Assembly: GCA_002418625.1 (NCBI GenBank) | Contig: DIEM01000073.1 | Span: 7,121-71,120 of the forward strand | DNA from: Firmicutes bacterium UBA5774 | GTDB taxonomy: Bacteria > Bacillota > Clostridia > Peptostreptococcales > Anaerovoracaceae | Length of the DNA stretch: 64,000 nucleotides | Direction: 5' to 3' | Shown: positions 24,903 to 32,557 of the stretch, piece by piece | Layout of the letters: each line of letters begins with the position of its first letter | Position numbering within the stretch: the stretch's first letter is position 1 | Position numbers and translations under genes: made by a program | The notes under the pieces: generated by a model | Told to the model about the DNA's origin: nothing | The model's database searches: none | What the model saw: the letters and a program-made list of their open reading frames with translations, nothing else

Positions 24903-25715
24903 TCAATACTCGTAGATCTTCTGATATTCGGAGCTTTTTTTAAACATCGTCACTGCGCTTGGCTTGACTTTGATGACCTGAAGGTCGTACGTGGAGTCGA
25001 TGATGACCCAAGACTTGGATGCGGCGTCATAGACTTCGTTCCAGGCGTGGTAGCCTGTGGCATAGTTGGGGGCGTAGCCCTTCACAAGCTTTGCCGGGAT
25101 GCCCTGGCTCCTGAGCATCGCCGCGAAGAGCGATGAAAAGTCGTAGCATATGCCGGTCTTATCTCTTAAAGTGTCATCGACAACGGGTACATAGTAGCTC
25201 CGGATCGTCGATAGCTTTTTGAAATCGTATTTATTGTTTTTCGCCATATAGTCCCACAACAGACGGGCTTTTTCTCCGATGTCGTCGGTTCCCTTCGTCA
25301 ATTCCACCGCCTTCTTGACTGCTGCAGAATCAACATTGAAGCTGACGTTCTGGATCGAGTTGAGATAGACGGAGTTGGCATTCGTAATTTTTGCGTCAAA
25401 GCTCTTGGCGGAAACGAGTGCATAAGAATTGCCGCCGGTATTCCGCAGCAGGCTGATCTTATAAGTGCCGCTGCCTGACTGAAGCGAGAAATTTTCGGTA
25501 ATGCCTGACGAATTGATATCATAAACATACCGTGAAGGGCTTTTCTCAATCATGACCTTGACTTTTGCAGTACTGCTGCTTTTATAAGTGACATGAACGA
25601 TACCCTTTCCGGCATCTGTAAAATCAAAATAATCAGCCGCGAAGGCAAGTGATGTCGACATGGCGAGCATGGCGGCAATTATGAACAATTGTATGAGCAG
25701 TCTTCTGTTTTTCAT
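24903..25715 (-). CDS. Secreted transglutaminase-like cysteine protease-fold protein
   Basis: 270 residues. Signal peptide MKNRRLLIQLFIIAAMLAMS ending near SLAFA, then a beta-rich domain (residues about 27-130) and a transglutaminase-like core. The triad is visible as Cys190 (TGICYDFSSL), His223 (GYHAWNEVY) and Asp240 (WVIIDSTYD). Such proteins act outside the cell on peptide bonds, by cross-linking, hydrolysis or transfer; the substrate is unknown. ATG 25715 follows GGGAGT and gives a clean signal peptide, unlike the longer frame from 25781. It lies within the minus-strand surface gene group. Confidence 0.87.
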   Translation of the reverse strand: MKNRRLLIQLFIIAAMLAMSTSLAFAADYFDFTDAGKGIVHVTYKSSSTAKVKVMIEKSPSRYVYDINSSGITENFSLQSGSGTYKISLLRNTGGNSYALVSAKSFDAKITNANSVYLNSIQNVSFNVDSAAVKKAVELTKGTDDIGEKARLLWDYMAKNNKYDFKKLSTIRSYYVPVVDDTLRDKTGICYDFSSLFAAMLRSQGIPAKLVKGYAPNYATGYHAWNEVYDAASKSWVIIDSTYDLQVIKVKPSAVTMFKKSSEYQKIYEY

Positions 25716-25821
25716 TTTTGACTCCCTCGATTTCGCATACATTTCGGCCAGTATAGTATCTATGTATTGAAATTTTAGCATGGGGAAGTCTCATTACGGT
25801 CACAATCGCGATAAATATTGA

Positions 25822-26304
25822 TTATTCATCCCAATCTGCTAACCCGTCGGATTCGCTTTCAAAATTGATTGCGTTCATCATGAGCTTGATCATTTCGAGC
25901 TCGCTGCGAAAGCGCTGGGTCTTGTTTCCTTCGATCCACTGGATCGTTCCCTGCCAGGATGCATTCTGCCGAAACTGGACATGAACTGTAAAGGTGGCTT
26001 TGCCGCCGGCATCGGATTCCAAGATTTCCTTTTTCATTGCGGAAGGCACTTCCTTTCTATTTGGCTGTTTTATGTTGAATGTTCTATGGGCATGGGTGGA
26101 CTGGGGGAAATTGACATAGTCGAAAAATCGGTCCAGTAAACTGAAAAACTCCCGGATCCCCTGGAAATGCATGACCAGATGATAGAACTCATTGTATAAT
26201 ATGCCTGAAATGTTATAGTCACCCGTTTCATTGACAAGGATGCGGAATCTGGAGACGTTGCTGGATACATATGAAGCTTCAAGTGGTAATTCAAGCGGTA
26301 TCAT
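25822..26304 (-). CDS. Conserved protein of unknown function paired with the SARP regulator
   Basis: 160 residues, no signal peptide. The C-terminal part (VQFRQNASWQGTIQWIEGNK, then FRSELEMIKLMMNAI) is a recurrent Firmicutes motif that I know only from unnamed proteins. The N-terminal half is a helical/strand mix with FHLV-type hydrophobics. Start codon overlaps the stop of the BTAD regulator gene (ATGA), so the two are translationally coupled and probably functionally linked. Function unknown. Confidence 0.75.
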   Translation of the reverse strand: MIPLELPLEASYVSSNVSRFRILVNETGDYNISGILYNEFYHLVMHFQGIREFFSLLDRFFDYVNFPQSTHAHRTFNIKQPNRKEVPSAMKKEILESDAGGKATFTVHVQFRQNASWQGTIQWIEGNKTQRFRSELEMIKLMMNAINFESESDGLADWDE

Positions 26305-27575
26305 GATACGCGGCCTCCCTTCTGCCGCAGCTGCTGCAGCGTGGACAGCTCGACCGGTTCCAGCGGCTGCCTGTCGGCTGTGACGGAGATTTTCTTATAT
26401 GCGAAGGATCGGTTGATTCTTTCAAGCAATTTCACCAGGACCAATTCGGTGTTTTCATAATTGATATTGGACAGCAACAGCAGGAATTGCGTTCGGCTGA
26501 AACGGGTCACTACGTCATCCTTTCGAAGCGCGCTGATGATGATGCCCTTCATCCTGTCCATGAACTCATTGAGCTCCCGCGGATTGAATTCCGCGCCGCC
26601 CTGCTTTCCGATGGTGAGCAGGGCTATGAATACGGATTTGCCGGATCTGGAAGCAGCTCGCGCATACAGCCGGTAGATCAGTTTGAACACCTCGTAATCG
26701 CAATAGACGGCGCCGGTGATGCTTTCGGCCTCCCTGAGGTCTGTTTTGACGATCTCGATATTTTTTTCTATCGTATGATCCTTGTTGACGATGACTTTAT
26801 AGAGGCGGGTGATCGCCTCGGAGGGCTTGACACCGACCTCCCTGTAGAAAAGATCGGTAACATATTCATAATGCGTCAGCGCTTTATGGTTGTTGTTGGA
26901 TTCGATCAGCGCCATGATGAGGAATTCGTGGTTTTTTTCGATCAGCGGATCGATTTCGATGGCATTCAGGCAAAGATCCTCGACTTTTTTGAATTCGCGC
27001 TTTTCAAAGAGCAGGTTGCATGCGGAAGCAACGCATTCCATATAAATGCGCTGATAATAGACTGTCAGTGGAACCACCCACTCCTTATATGCGGAATGGG
27101 TCAGGAAATCGCCTTTATAAAGGGAAATAGCCTCAAGATACGAGCTGATACGGGCATCGCTGTCGAGCTCCGGATTTTGTGCCCGTTTCCAGGCGCTTTC
27201 AAACTGCTCGATGTCGAGCGTCATTGGAAGGCTGTTGTTCCAGGCATAGGTTCCATGCTTGAATATGACATAATCGTCACGGGGCAGAAGCAGCGTTTCA
27301 GCGAGCATGGAGCGAAGGCGATAGACAAGATTTTTAAGCGCGTTGGCCGGATTTTCAACATCTTCTTCCCATAAGGCATCCATGAGTTTTTCCGGAGAGA
27401 TCTCCTTTGAACGGTGGATCAGCAGATATTCAAGGAGATTCCAAACCTGCTTGGATCTGCCCTTGTGGCCCGACAAATACTGGTCGCCATACTCAAGCAC
27501 AAAATCACCGAGCATCTTGACCCTCAGCACTTTTTCTGCGTCATGGTTTTCATTCCAATTTCCATTGTTCGGCAT
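26301..27575 (-). CDS. SARP/BTAD-type transcriptional regulator with degenerate GGDEF domain
   Basis: About 424 residues. Residues about 15-110 are an OmpR-like winged helix (LRVKMLGDFVLEYGDQYLSG, KEISPEKLMDALWEED), followed by a bacterial transcriptional activator (TPR-like) domain with LEAISLYKGDFL and NHEFLIMALIESNNNHKAL, and a C-terminal domain matching the end of GGDEF domains: RKDDVVTRFSRTQFLLLLSN, where the GGDEF loop reads SRTQF. Diguanylate cyclase activity is therefore not expected. ATG 27575 is well spaced from AGGGTG; a GTG at 27584 is the alternative. Likely regulator of the surrounding surface/pilus genes (inference from position). Confidence 0.82.
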   Translation of the reverse strand: MPNNGNWNENHDAEKVLRVKMLGDFVLEYGDQYLSGHKGRSKQVWNLLEYLLIHRSKEISPEKLMDALWEEDVENPANALKNLVYRLRSMLAETLLLPRDDYVIFKHGTYAWNNSLPMTLDIEQFESAWKRAQNPELDSDARISSYLEAISLYKGDFLTHSAYKEWVVPLTVYYQRIYMECVASACNLLFEKREFKKVEDLCLNAIEIDPLIEKNHEFLIMALIESNNNHKALTHYEYVTDLFYREVGVKPSEAITRLYKVIVNKDHTIEKNIEIVKTDLREAESITGAVYCDYEVFKLIYRLYARAASRSGKSVFIALLTIGKQGGAEFNPRELNEFMDRMKGIIISALRKDDVVTRFSRTQFLLLLSNINYENTELVLVKLLERINRSFAYKKISVTADRQPLEPVELSTLQQLRQKGGRVS

Positions 27576-27658
27576 ATCAGTCACCCTGCTGTGAATAAAA
27601 GAAAACTATACTTTTTTTATGCGGACAACCTTGTTGGACGTTGAAGAGCGTACTATAA

Positions 27659-27702
27659 ATTTTATACCAAAATAACATAAATGGCAATATATTGCCATTT
27701 AT
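27659..27702 (-). promoter_or_regulatory. SARP promoter with 26-bp palindromic operator
   Basis: Minus strand TTGCCA (27682-27687), 17 bases, TAAAAT (27659-27664). The -35 lies inside a perfect 26-bp palindrome at 27677-27702 (arms ATAAATGGCAATA / TATTGCCATTTAT). The palindrome could also act as a weak end hairpin for pilT, which stops at 27731, but its perfection and position fit an operator. Confidence 0.65.
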
Positions 27703-27730
27703 TTCTAATTATTATTTAAGTGCGATGGCT

Positions 27731-28783
27731 TCAATCGATTTTCTTGCTGACTACATCATAGTTGACACTGTAGAATCTCGCGGTGTCGGCGGTGATGATC
27801 CCGTCCTGGTATAGCTTCAGTATTTGGGCATCCATGTTGCGCATGCCTTCATCGGCGGAGGAATAAACGACGGAATCGATCTGATGCGCTTTGGATTCGC
27901 GGATCATATTTCTGATCGCACTGTTCACAAACATGACTTCAAAGACCGGAACCAGCTCGCCTTTGACGGACGGGATGAGCTGCTGGGATATGACAGCCTG
28001 AAGCACCATGGACAGCTGCACGCGGACCTGCTGCTGCTGGGCCGGCGGGAAGACGTCAATGATACGGTCGATGGTGTTGGCGGCGCCGAGCGTGTGCAAG
28101 GTCGAAAAAACCAGTTGTCCGGTTTCCGCGGCGGACATGGCAATGGAGATCGTTTCAAAATCACGCATTTCGCCAAGCAGTATCACGTCGGGCGATTCGC
28201 GGAGCGCAGCCCGGAGTCCCTTGGAATAGCTGTTTGTGTCCAATTCGATCTCCCTTTGGCTGACGATGCTTTTATCGTGTCTATGTATATATTCGATCGG
28301 GTCCTCGAGCGTAATGATGTGGGAATTTCGCGTTTTGTTGATTTTGTCGATGATGCAGGCCAGTGTTGTTGATTTTCCGCTTCCGGAAGGTCCAGTGACC
28401 AGAACAAGGCCCTTCGTCTTTTGGTAAAGGTTGATGACTTCCTTTGGGATGCCGAGTTTTCTCGAGTCAGGCAGATCGAACATGACGACACGCATGACGG
28501 CCGCCAGGGAACCGCGCTGCTTGTAGGCATTGACGCGAAAACGTCCGACATCGCGGATGGAAAAAGAAAAATCATCATCGCCAGTCTCGTTGAAGGTGTC
28601 CATATTCCTGCCGGCGAGGCTGTAAATATTCTGTATGAGCTCTGCCGTGTCCGGAGGTATGAGCACATTGCCCTGTGGCCGGATCTCGCCATTGATTTTG
28701 AAGGACATTGGGACTCCTGCGATGATGAAGATGTCGGATGCCTGTCTGTTGACGGCATCGGCGAATATTTGGCTTATTTTCAT
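27731..28783 (-). CDS. pilT: Type IV pilus motor ATPase PilT
   Basis: 350 residues. N-terminal PAS-like domain (QASDIFIIAGVPMSFKINGE) and a RecA-like ATPase: Walker A GPSGSGKST, Asp box (ITLEDPIEYIH), Walker B (VILLGEMRDFETI), His box STLHTLGAA. The AMSAAETGQL stretch and AIRNMIRE C-terminal motif (an AIRNLIRE variant) are PilT hallmarks, distinguishing it from PilB. PilT hexamers power pilus retraction. GAGGAGGAATCAAG precedes the ATG. It is the last gene of the pilus-like operon and the only ATPase in it. Confidence 0.94.
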   Translation of the reverse strand: MKISQIFADAVNRQASDIFIIAGVPMSFKINGEIRPQGNVLIPPDTAELIQNIYSLAGRNMDTFNETGDDDFSFSIRDVGRFRVNAYKQRGSLAAVMRVVMFDLPDSRKLGIPKEVINLYQKTKGLVLVTGPSGSGKSTTLACIIDKINKTRNSHIITLEDPIEYIHRHDKSIVSQREIELDTNSYSKGLRAALRESPDVILLGEMRDFETISIAMSAAETGQLVFSTLHTLGAANTIDRIIDVFPPAQQQQVRVQLSMVLQAVISQQLIPSVKGELVPVFEVMFVNSAIRNMIRESKAHQIDSVVYSSADEGMRNMDAQILKLYQDGIITADTARFYSVNYDVVSKKID

Positions 28784-28837
28784 CTTGATTCCTCCTCGGG
28801 CTATCTTTGGAACGGCCGGATACGCAAGTCCGGTAAT

Positions 28838-29338
28838 TTACTGGGGTATGATGATATCCTCAAATTCGATCTCGAAGTCTTCATAGTTCCAGAAGCCATC
28901 GCTGACCACTTTCCAAGCCATTATGCGATATCGTTTCAGCGGATCGGATACAGGATCCGTGACCTCCAATTGAATCAGAAGCGATCTTGCCTCATCGATC
29001 CTGATATTGTATGAAAGCTGTATGAAGTCTGAGCTGTCGTTGTCCACGAGCAGGCCGGGGATGGCTGACAGATTTTTCAGCGCAGTGAGCGTGAAATCCC
29101 GATCCTGCTCATTTCGCGCGTTCTTCAGAGCGCTGTCGACCTCGGCCAAAAAATCTTCGCCAAGATTGTCGGCAATATAGAACGCGCGGATGCTCTCCGC
29201 CGTCTTGAGTGTCAGTTTCATATCGGCATTCGCCGTGACGAGGGAGAGTGTGCCGAGGGTCGTCAGGCACAGCACGACAAAAATCATGATGATCGTGGGC
29301 CCGCCGGCACCGATTCCCATTTGTATCCTGTTTTTCAT
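28838..29338 (-). CDS. Small membrane-anchored pilus-operon protein
   Basis: 166 residues. One hydrophobic helix near the N-terminus after a GIGAGGPT stretch (IIMIFVVLCLTTLGTLSLVT), then a soluble outer domain with many acidic residues. The lollipop shape matches (pseudo)pilins or minor pilus proteins, but the usual prepilin cleavage site is not evident. ATG 29338 follows TTGAGGA at 8 bases. Between a pilin-like gene and pilT. Confidence 0.7.
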   Translation of the reverse strand: MKNRIQMGIGAGGPTIIMIFVVLCLTTLGTLSLVTANADMKLTLKTAESIRAFYIADNLGEDFLAEVDSALKNARNEQDRDFTLTALKNLSAIPGLLVDNDSSDFIQLSYNIRIDEARSLLIQLEVTDPVSDPLKRYRIMAWKVVSDGFWNYEDFEIEFEDIIIPQ

Positions 29339-29349
29339 GGCAAATGTCC

Positions 29350-29781
29350 TCAATTCCCCGGATAGTATTTTTGAACCTCAAGTTCAAAAATAGGTTTAGC
29401 GTCATCCCGCGTCGCAGAGGCGGTAAAAATTGCCGAGGCTATGATTCCCGTTGATTTTGATTCTTTTGAAAAGGCAACGTCAATTATATAAATAGAAGTT
29501 TCCTCAAATTCGACATTATTCCAGTCTTTATCGAAATATTGGGGCCAGGCTGTCGGATCGGCCAGCTTTGACATTGCTTCAGGCGATTCTGCGTATTTTG
29601 CCGTTTCCGCAAGGGACTGGACCTTCAGGGAGGCGATATTCATATCGCCGGTGCTCGTGCCGACCTTATGGGCGCCGGCGAACAATCCGATCGACAGCGC
29701 GCTCGTGAAGGCAAAAACAAGTATGACGACCGTCAGCTCGACCAGAAAAGTCATCGATTTTGAAACAGGCCCGTATTTCAT
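29350..29781 (-). CDS. Pilin-like protein
   Basis: 143 residues. N-terminal SKSM-TFLVELTVVILVFAF resembles a type IV prepilin site: short basic leader, then a hydrophobic helix with Glu at position +5. The remainder is a small soluble domain ending FELEVQKYYPGN. Its start overlaps the stop of the preceding gene (ATGA), so expression is coupled. Could be the main or a minor pilin; cleavage by a prepilin peptidase is inferred, and no peptidase gene lies in the window. Confidence 0.68.
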   Translation of the reverse strand: MKYGPVSKSMTFLVELTVVILVFAFTSALSIGLFAGAHKVGTSTGDMNIASLKVQSLAETAKYAESPEAMSKLADPTAWPQYFDKDWNNVEFEETSIYIIDVAFSKESKSTGIIASAIFTASATRDDAKPIFELEVQKYYPGN

Positions 29782-30302
29782 AGTGCACCATCCTTGTGAT
29801 CATTCGTTTTGTCAGTTTCGCTGCGAAGAGCCAGCAGAAGCTCAAGCCGGCGGCCGCTTCTATCCGATGCGGTGACTTTGAGCAGGCCGGGATCCATAGA
29901 AGCGACTTCGAATCCATATACTGGAAGTATGGCGATTCCGTCCGCCAATTCGAATTCCGTCCCTTGCTCGATCGTGACCTCATGAAGGAAGTCGTTGTAT
30001 GAATAGATCCAGGTTTCATATACAGCCTGCCCGTCGCTGCTTTCCAGCACAAGTACGCTGGTGCCGTCTTTTTCGATTATGCGGACCGCGTCTTTTGAAT
30101 CGCATTGGCGAACCTTTGATGCGGCGTAGGAAAGAGGGATGCGAAGATCCGCATTGGACTCCATATCCCTCGACACTTTATCGTATGCATCGGCGCCGAT
30201 AATAACGACAATCAGCGCCATGACGGCGAAAAGGGACATGAGGGCAAGGACAAAAAAAAGATTCGTGAAGTTCCGTCCCGGAGTGTTATTGCCGCTGATC
30301 AT
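29778..30302 (-). CDS. DUF4860-like membrane protein of the pilus operon
   Basis: 174 residues. One hydrophobic helix (LFFVLALMSLFAVMALIVVI) near residue 15, then ADLRIPLSYAASKVRQCDSK and a beta-rich outer domain (LVLESSDGQAVYETWIYSY, LLKVTASDRSGRRLELLLAL). This matches what I recall of DUF4860, a family of unknown function found in pilus-like gene sets. ATG 30302 follows AGGAGG by 8 bases; an in-frame TTG one codon earlier is less likely. Overlaps the upstream gene by 17 bases. Confidence 0.7.
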   Translation of the reverse strand: MISGNNTPGRNFTNLFFVLALMSLFAVMALIVVIIGADAYDKVSRDMESNADLRIPLSYAASKVRQCDSKDAVRIIEKDGTSVLVLESSDGQAVYETWIYSYNDFLHEVTIEQGTEFELADGIAILPVYGFEVASMDPGLLKVTASDRSGRRLELLLALRSETDKTNDHKDGAL

Positions 30303-30645
30303 CAAGCCCGCCTCCTGTATCCAGTTTTTCCAAAATCATAATGTCCGGCAGGATGTTGGAAGCAAAAGCGTCGTAATGGACGATGTATTTATTGTGATCG
30401 ACTATTATGCCGTAATGGTCCTCCAGATAAGCAATGCCGGGTGGATACATGCCTTCGATGGCATAGCACTGGATCGCGCCGCGCATTACCGAGGTTTTCA
30501 ATGTTTCGAGACCTTCCTTCGAAGCAGTGTCACGCAGGCCGGCAAGCCCGAACGCCAAAAAGCAGATAAACCCCAGAAAAACAACCAGGGGAAGTATCAT
30601 GGATTTCAGATACTCATTCGAGCGGTGCCACCTATGATGACGCAT
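30286..30645 (-). CDS. Small single-pass membrane protein of the pilus operon
   Basis: 119 residues: short basic N-terminus (RHHRWHRSNEYLKS), a hydrophobic helix (MILPLVVFLGFICFLAFGLA) and a soluble domain containing CYAIEGMYPPGIAYLEDHYG, which resembles the region after the helix of some pseudopilins (YP.....L...YG). Preceded by GGAGGTCCGCA, 13 bases after pilC. Function inferred from context only. Confidence 0.68.
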   Translation of the reverse strand: MRHHRWHRSNEYLKSMILPLVVFLGFICFLAFGLAGLRDTASKEGLETLKTSVMRGAIQCYAIEGMYPPGIAYLEDHYGIIVDHNKYIVHYDAFASNILPDIMILEKLDTGGGLDDQRQ

Positions 30646-30658
30646 TGCGGACCTCCAT

Positions 30659-31714
30659 TCAGCCGATTGTCGACATGACGCTCATCAGCGGCATCATAAC
30701 GGATATGAGGATGATCCCTATAAGAACGGAAAGGACCGCTACCGATACAGGCTCGATCAGAGACACCCGCCTGGCAAGAGAGTTGTCTATCGCATCCTGG
30801 CAGTCGACGGCGATTTTTTTCATGACTGTGTCCATCGAGCCTGCCCTGAATCCAAGGCCAAGCATCCGGGTGGTCATTTTTGGAAAAATCCCGACCGAAG
30901 ACAAGGCGTCGATGAAGGAGCTGTTCTGTCCGATCAGGGTTAGACATTCCTCTATCTTCTGCCGTACCGTGCTGCTTGTCACGACTCCTCCGGCCATTCG
31001 CAGGGCTCGTTCCGTGTCAAGGCCGCTCGCCAGCATAAGAGCCATCGAGGAGGCAAATCGGGCTGTGGAAAGCTCCTCGGAAAACTTGCCTTTGGAAGCG
31101 ATCCCGGCCCACAATCGTCCTCCGGCCTCTGTCTTGAAGAGAAAAAACGCTGTACCCAATATCAGTGCGGCGAAAATCAGCAAAACAAACGAAAATCGGC
31201 CGGCTGCCAGCCCGAAATTCATGATTCCGGCTGCGGCGGGGGACATGCTGACGCCAAGCCCCCTGAATACCTGGTCGAAGACAGGAAGGACTTTGGCCGC
31301 AAGAATCATCATGACGGCAAGCATCATGACGATCAGCGCCATCGGATAGACGACGGCGCTTCGGATGCTTTGGCTCAGAGCGTCCTCTCTATCGTAATAG
31401 TCGGAAAGAGAAGCCATGACATCGTCAAGCTTCCCGGATTCTGCCCCAATGCGTGCCATATTGACGAGGTAGGGAGGAAAAACCGCAGCCTTATCGAGGG
31501 CTTCGTGAACAGGTCTGTTGTCTGCCAGCTCGCTGCTGACAGTTTTCAACACACTTTTGATCCGGGTCTCGCCCACATCGTCATACAGCATTGAGACTCC
31601 ATCGTGAAGAGGGATTCCGGATTTGAGTATTATACTGACTTGAAGACAAAAAGCCGCAAGCTCGCTTGATGAAAGCGGCCGCAGCCTGGTATTGCTCCGT
31701 GCGGGTCCAACCAT
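30659..31714 (-). CDS. pilC: Pilus inner-membrane platform protein PilC/GspF
   Basis: 351 residues with two GspF domains (about 15-140 and 215-340), each with helices ending in membrane segments (ALIVMMLAVMMILAAKVLPV; VAVLSVLIGIILISVMMPLM). Motifs LSSSELAAFCLQVSIILKSG and MARIGAESGKLDDVM are typical. In type IV pilus and type II secretion machines this protein is the membrane base driven by the ATPase. Preceded by AAGGAGGA and by a strong promoter; first gene of the operon. Confidence 0.9.
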   Translation of the reverse strand: MVGPARSNTRLRPLSSSELAAFCLQVSIILKSGIPLHDGVSMLYDDVGETRIKSVLKTVSSELADNRPVHEALDKAAVFPPYLVNMARIGAESGKLDDVMASLSDYYDREDALSQSIRSAVVYPMALIVMMLAVMMILAAKVLPVFDQVFRGLGVSMSPAAAGIMNFGLAAGRFSFVLLIFAALILGTAFFLFKTEAGGRLWAGIASKGKFSEELSTARFASSMALMLASGLDTERALRMAGGVVTSSTVRQKIEECLTLIGQNSSFIDALSSVGIFPKMTTRMLGLGFRAGSMDTVMKKIAVDCQDAIDNSLARRVSLIEPVSVAVLSVLIGIILISVMMPLMSVMSTIG

Positions 31715-31753
31715 ATTCGATCCTCCTTCACGCGGTCTGAAATGCTTGTTTTA

Positions 31754-31781
31754 ATTATATCATCTGAAGCATACATGTCAA
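31754..31781 (-). promoter_or_regulatory. Strong promoter of the pilC-pilT operon
   Basis: Minus strand TTGACA (31776-31781), 16 bases, TATAAT (31754-31759): both hexamers match consensus exactly. 40 bases before the pilC start. Five genes follow with gaps or overlaps below 60 bases, ending with pilT. Confidence 0.85.
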
Positions 31782-31876
31782 TAAATGCAGGCCGCCATAA
31801 ATAGAAGAGGCTGTCTCTCCATGATCCGTTCAATCATTTCGAAGCAGCCCCCGGCAGTTCCTGTTTGAATGCACAG

Positions 31877-32521
31877 CTATTCAACGAGCAGCGCATGAAT
31901 GATCAGTCTGTGTGTCGCTACGCGCACAGGCGTGCATGTGATCAGCGTCAGAACTTTGTGCGTACTTGTCTGGTTCAGGACTGAGGTCTCCTCCGGAAGC
32001 ACTACGAGTTTTTCATAGACCTCATATGTAAATATGCTGCCTCCGTATTCTATGATGATCTCATCTCCATCTTCAAGCTCGTCCAGCCGGTTGAAATATG
32101 AGCCGAACGTGTAATTCCGATGGCCTGCGACTGCCGAATTGCCTATTTCTCCAGGCATGGCCGTTCCGGGTATATGCCCGGCGCCAGCTTTGAGATCCTT
32201 TGACTTGACGCCTTCGACCAGAAGAAGGTTTTCGTCGATCTTTGGAATTTTGATCCGTCCAAGAACGACAGGCTTATAAGCAGGAATCGCGACGGCTTCA
32301 GCAGCAGGCTCCGTCGAAATCGCGGCTTCTGTCGCAATGTCGCCCGGCAGTTCCTGCCAGGAATCCTCAAGCTGCTCATAAGATTGCTGGACAGCGGAAC
32401 CCTCGGCCAAATACTCCTGATAAAGCTTCTCCTGCTGGTAATTTGTGTAGACTGTGCCGATAATAGGGATCAATATGACCGCTATGCCGGCGATGATCAG
32501 CCATGTGGATAATTTCCTCAT
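31877..32521 (-). CDS. srtD: Class D sortase
   Basis: 214 residues. N-terminal membrane anchor (LIIAGIAVILIPIIGTVYT), a linker, then a sortase barrel: catalytic His134 (VAGHRNYTFG), Cys196 (LITCTP) and Arg205 (VATHRL). The short TLITCTPVRV stretch and overall size fit class D. Sortases cleave a sorting motif and link the protein to the wall. The LPXTG-like MPQTGG protein encoded at 22459-24537 is the only substrate candidate in this window. It follows the aminotransferase gene by 36 bases on the same strand, apparently sharing its promoter; its ribosome site is weak. Confidence 0.9.
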   Translation of the reverse strand: MRKLSTWLIIAGIAVILIPIIGTVYTNYQQEKLYQEYLAEGSAVQQSYEQLEDSWQELPGDIATEAAISTEPAAEAVAIPAYKPVVLGRIKIPKIDENLLLVEGVKSKDLKAGAGHIPGTAMPGEIGNSAVAGHRNYTFGSYFNRLDELEDGDEIIIEYGGSIFTYEVYEKLVVLPEETSVLNQTSTHKVLTLITCTPVRVATHRLIIHALLVE

Positions 32522-32557
32522 CTGCGGGTTCTTCTTTCATTTTATGCTGCCGGTAAA

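Noticed and set aside
31800..31876. Possible terminator after the sortase gene (GGCTG...CAGCC)
   Set aside because: Very long loop and poor T-run; not convincing.
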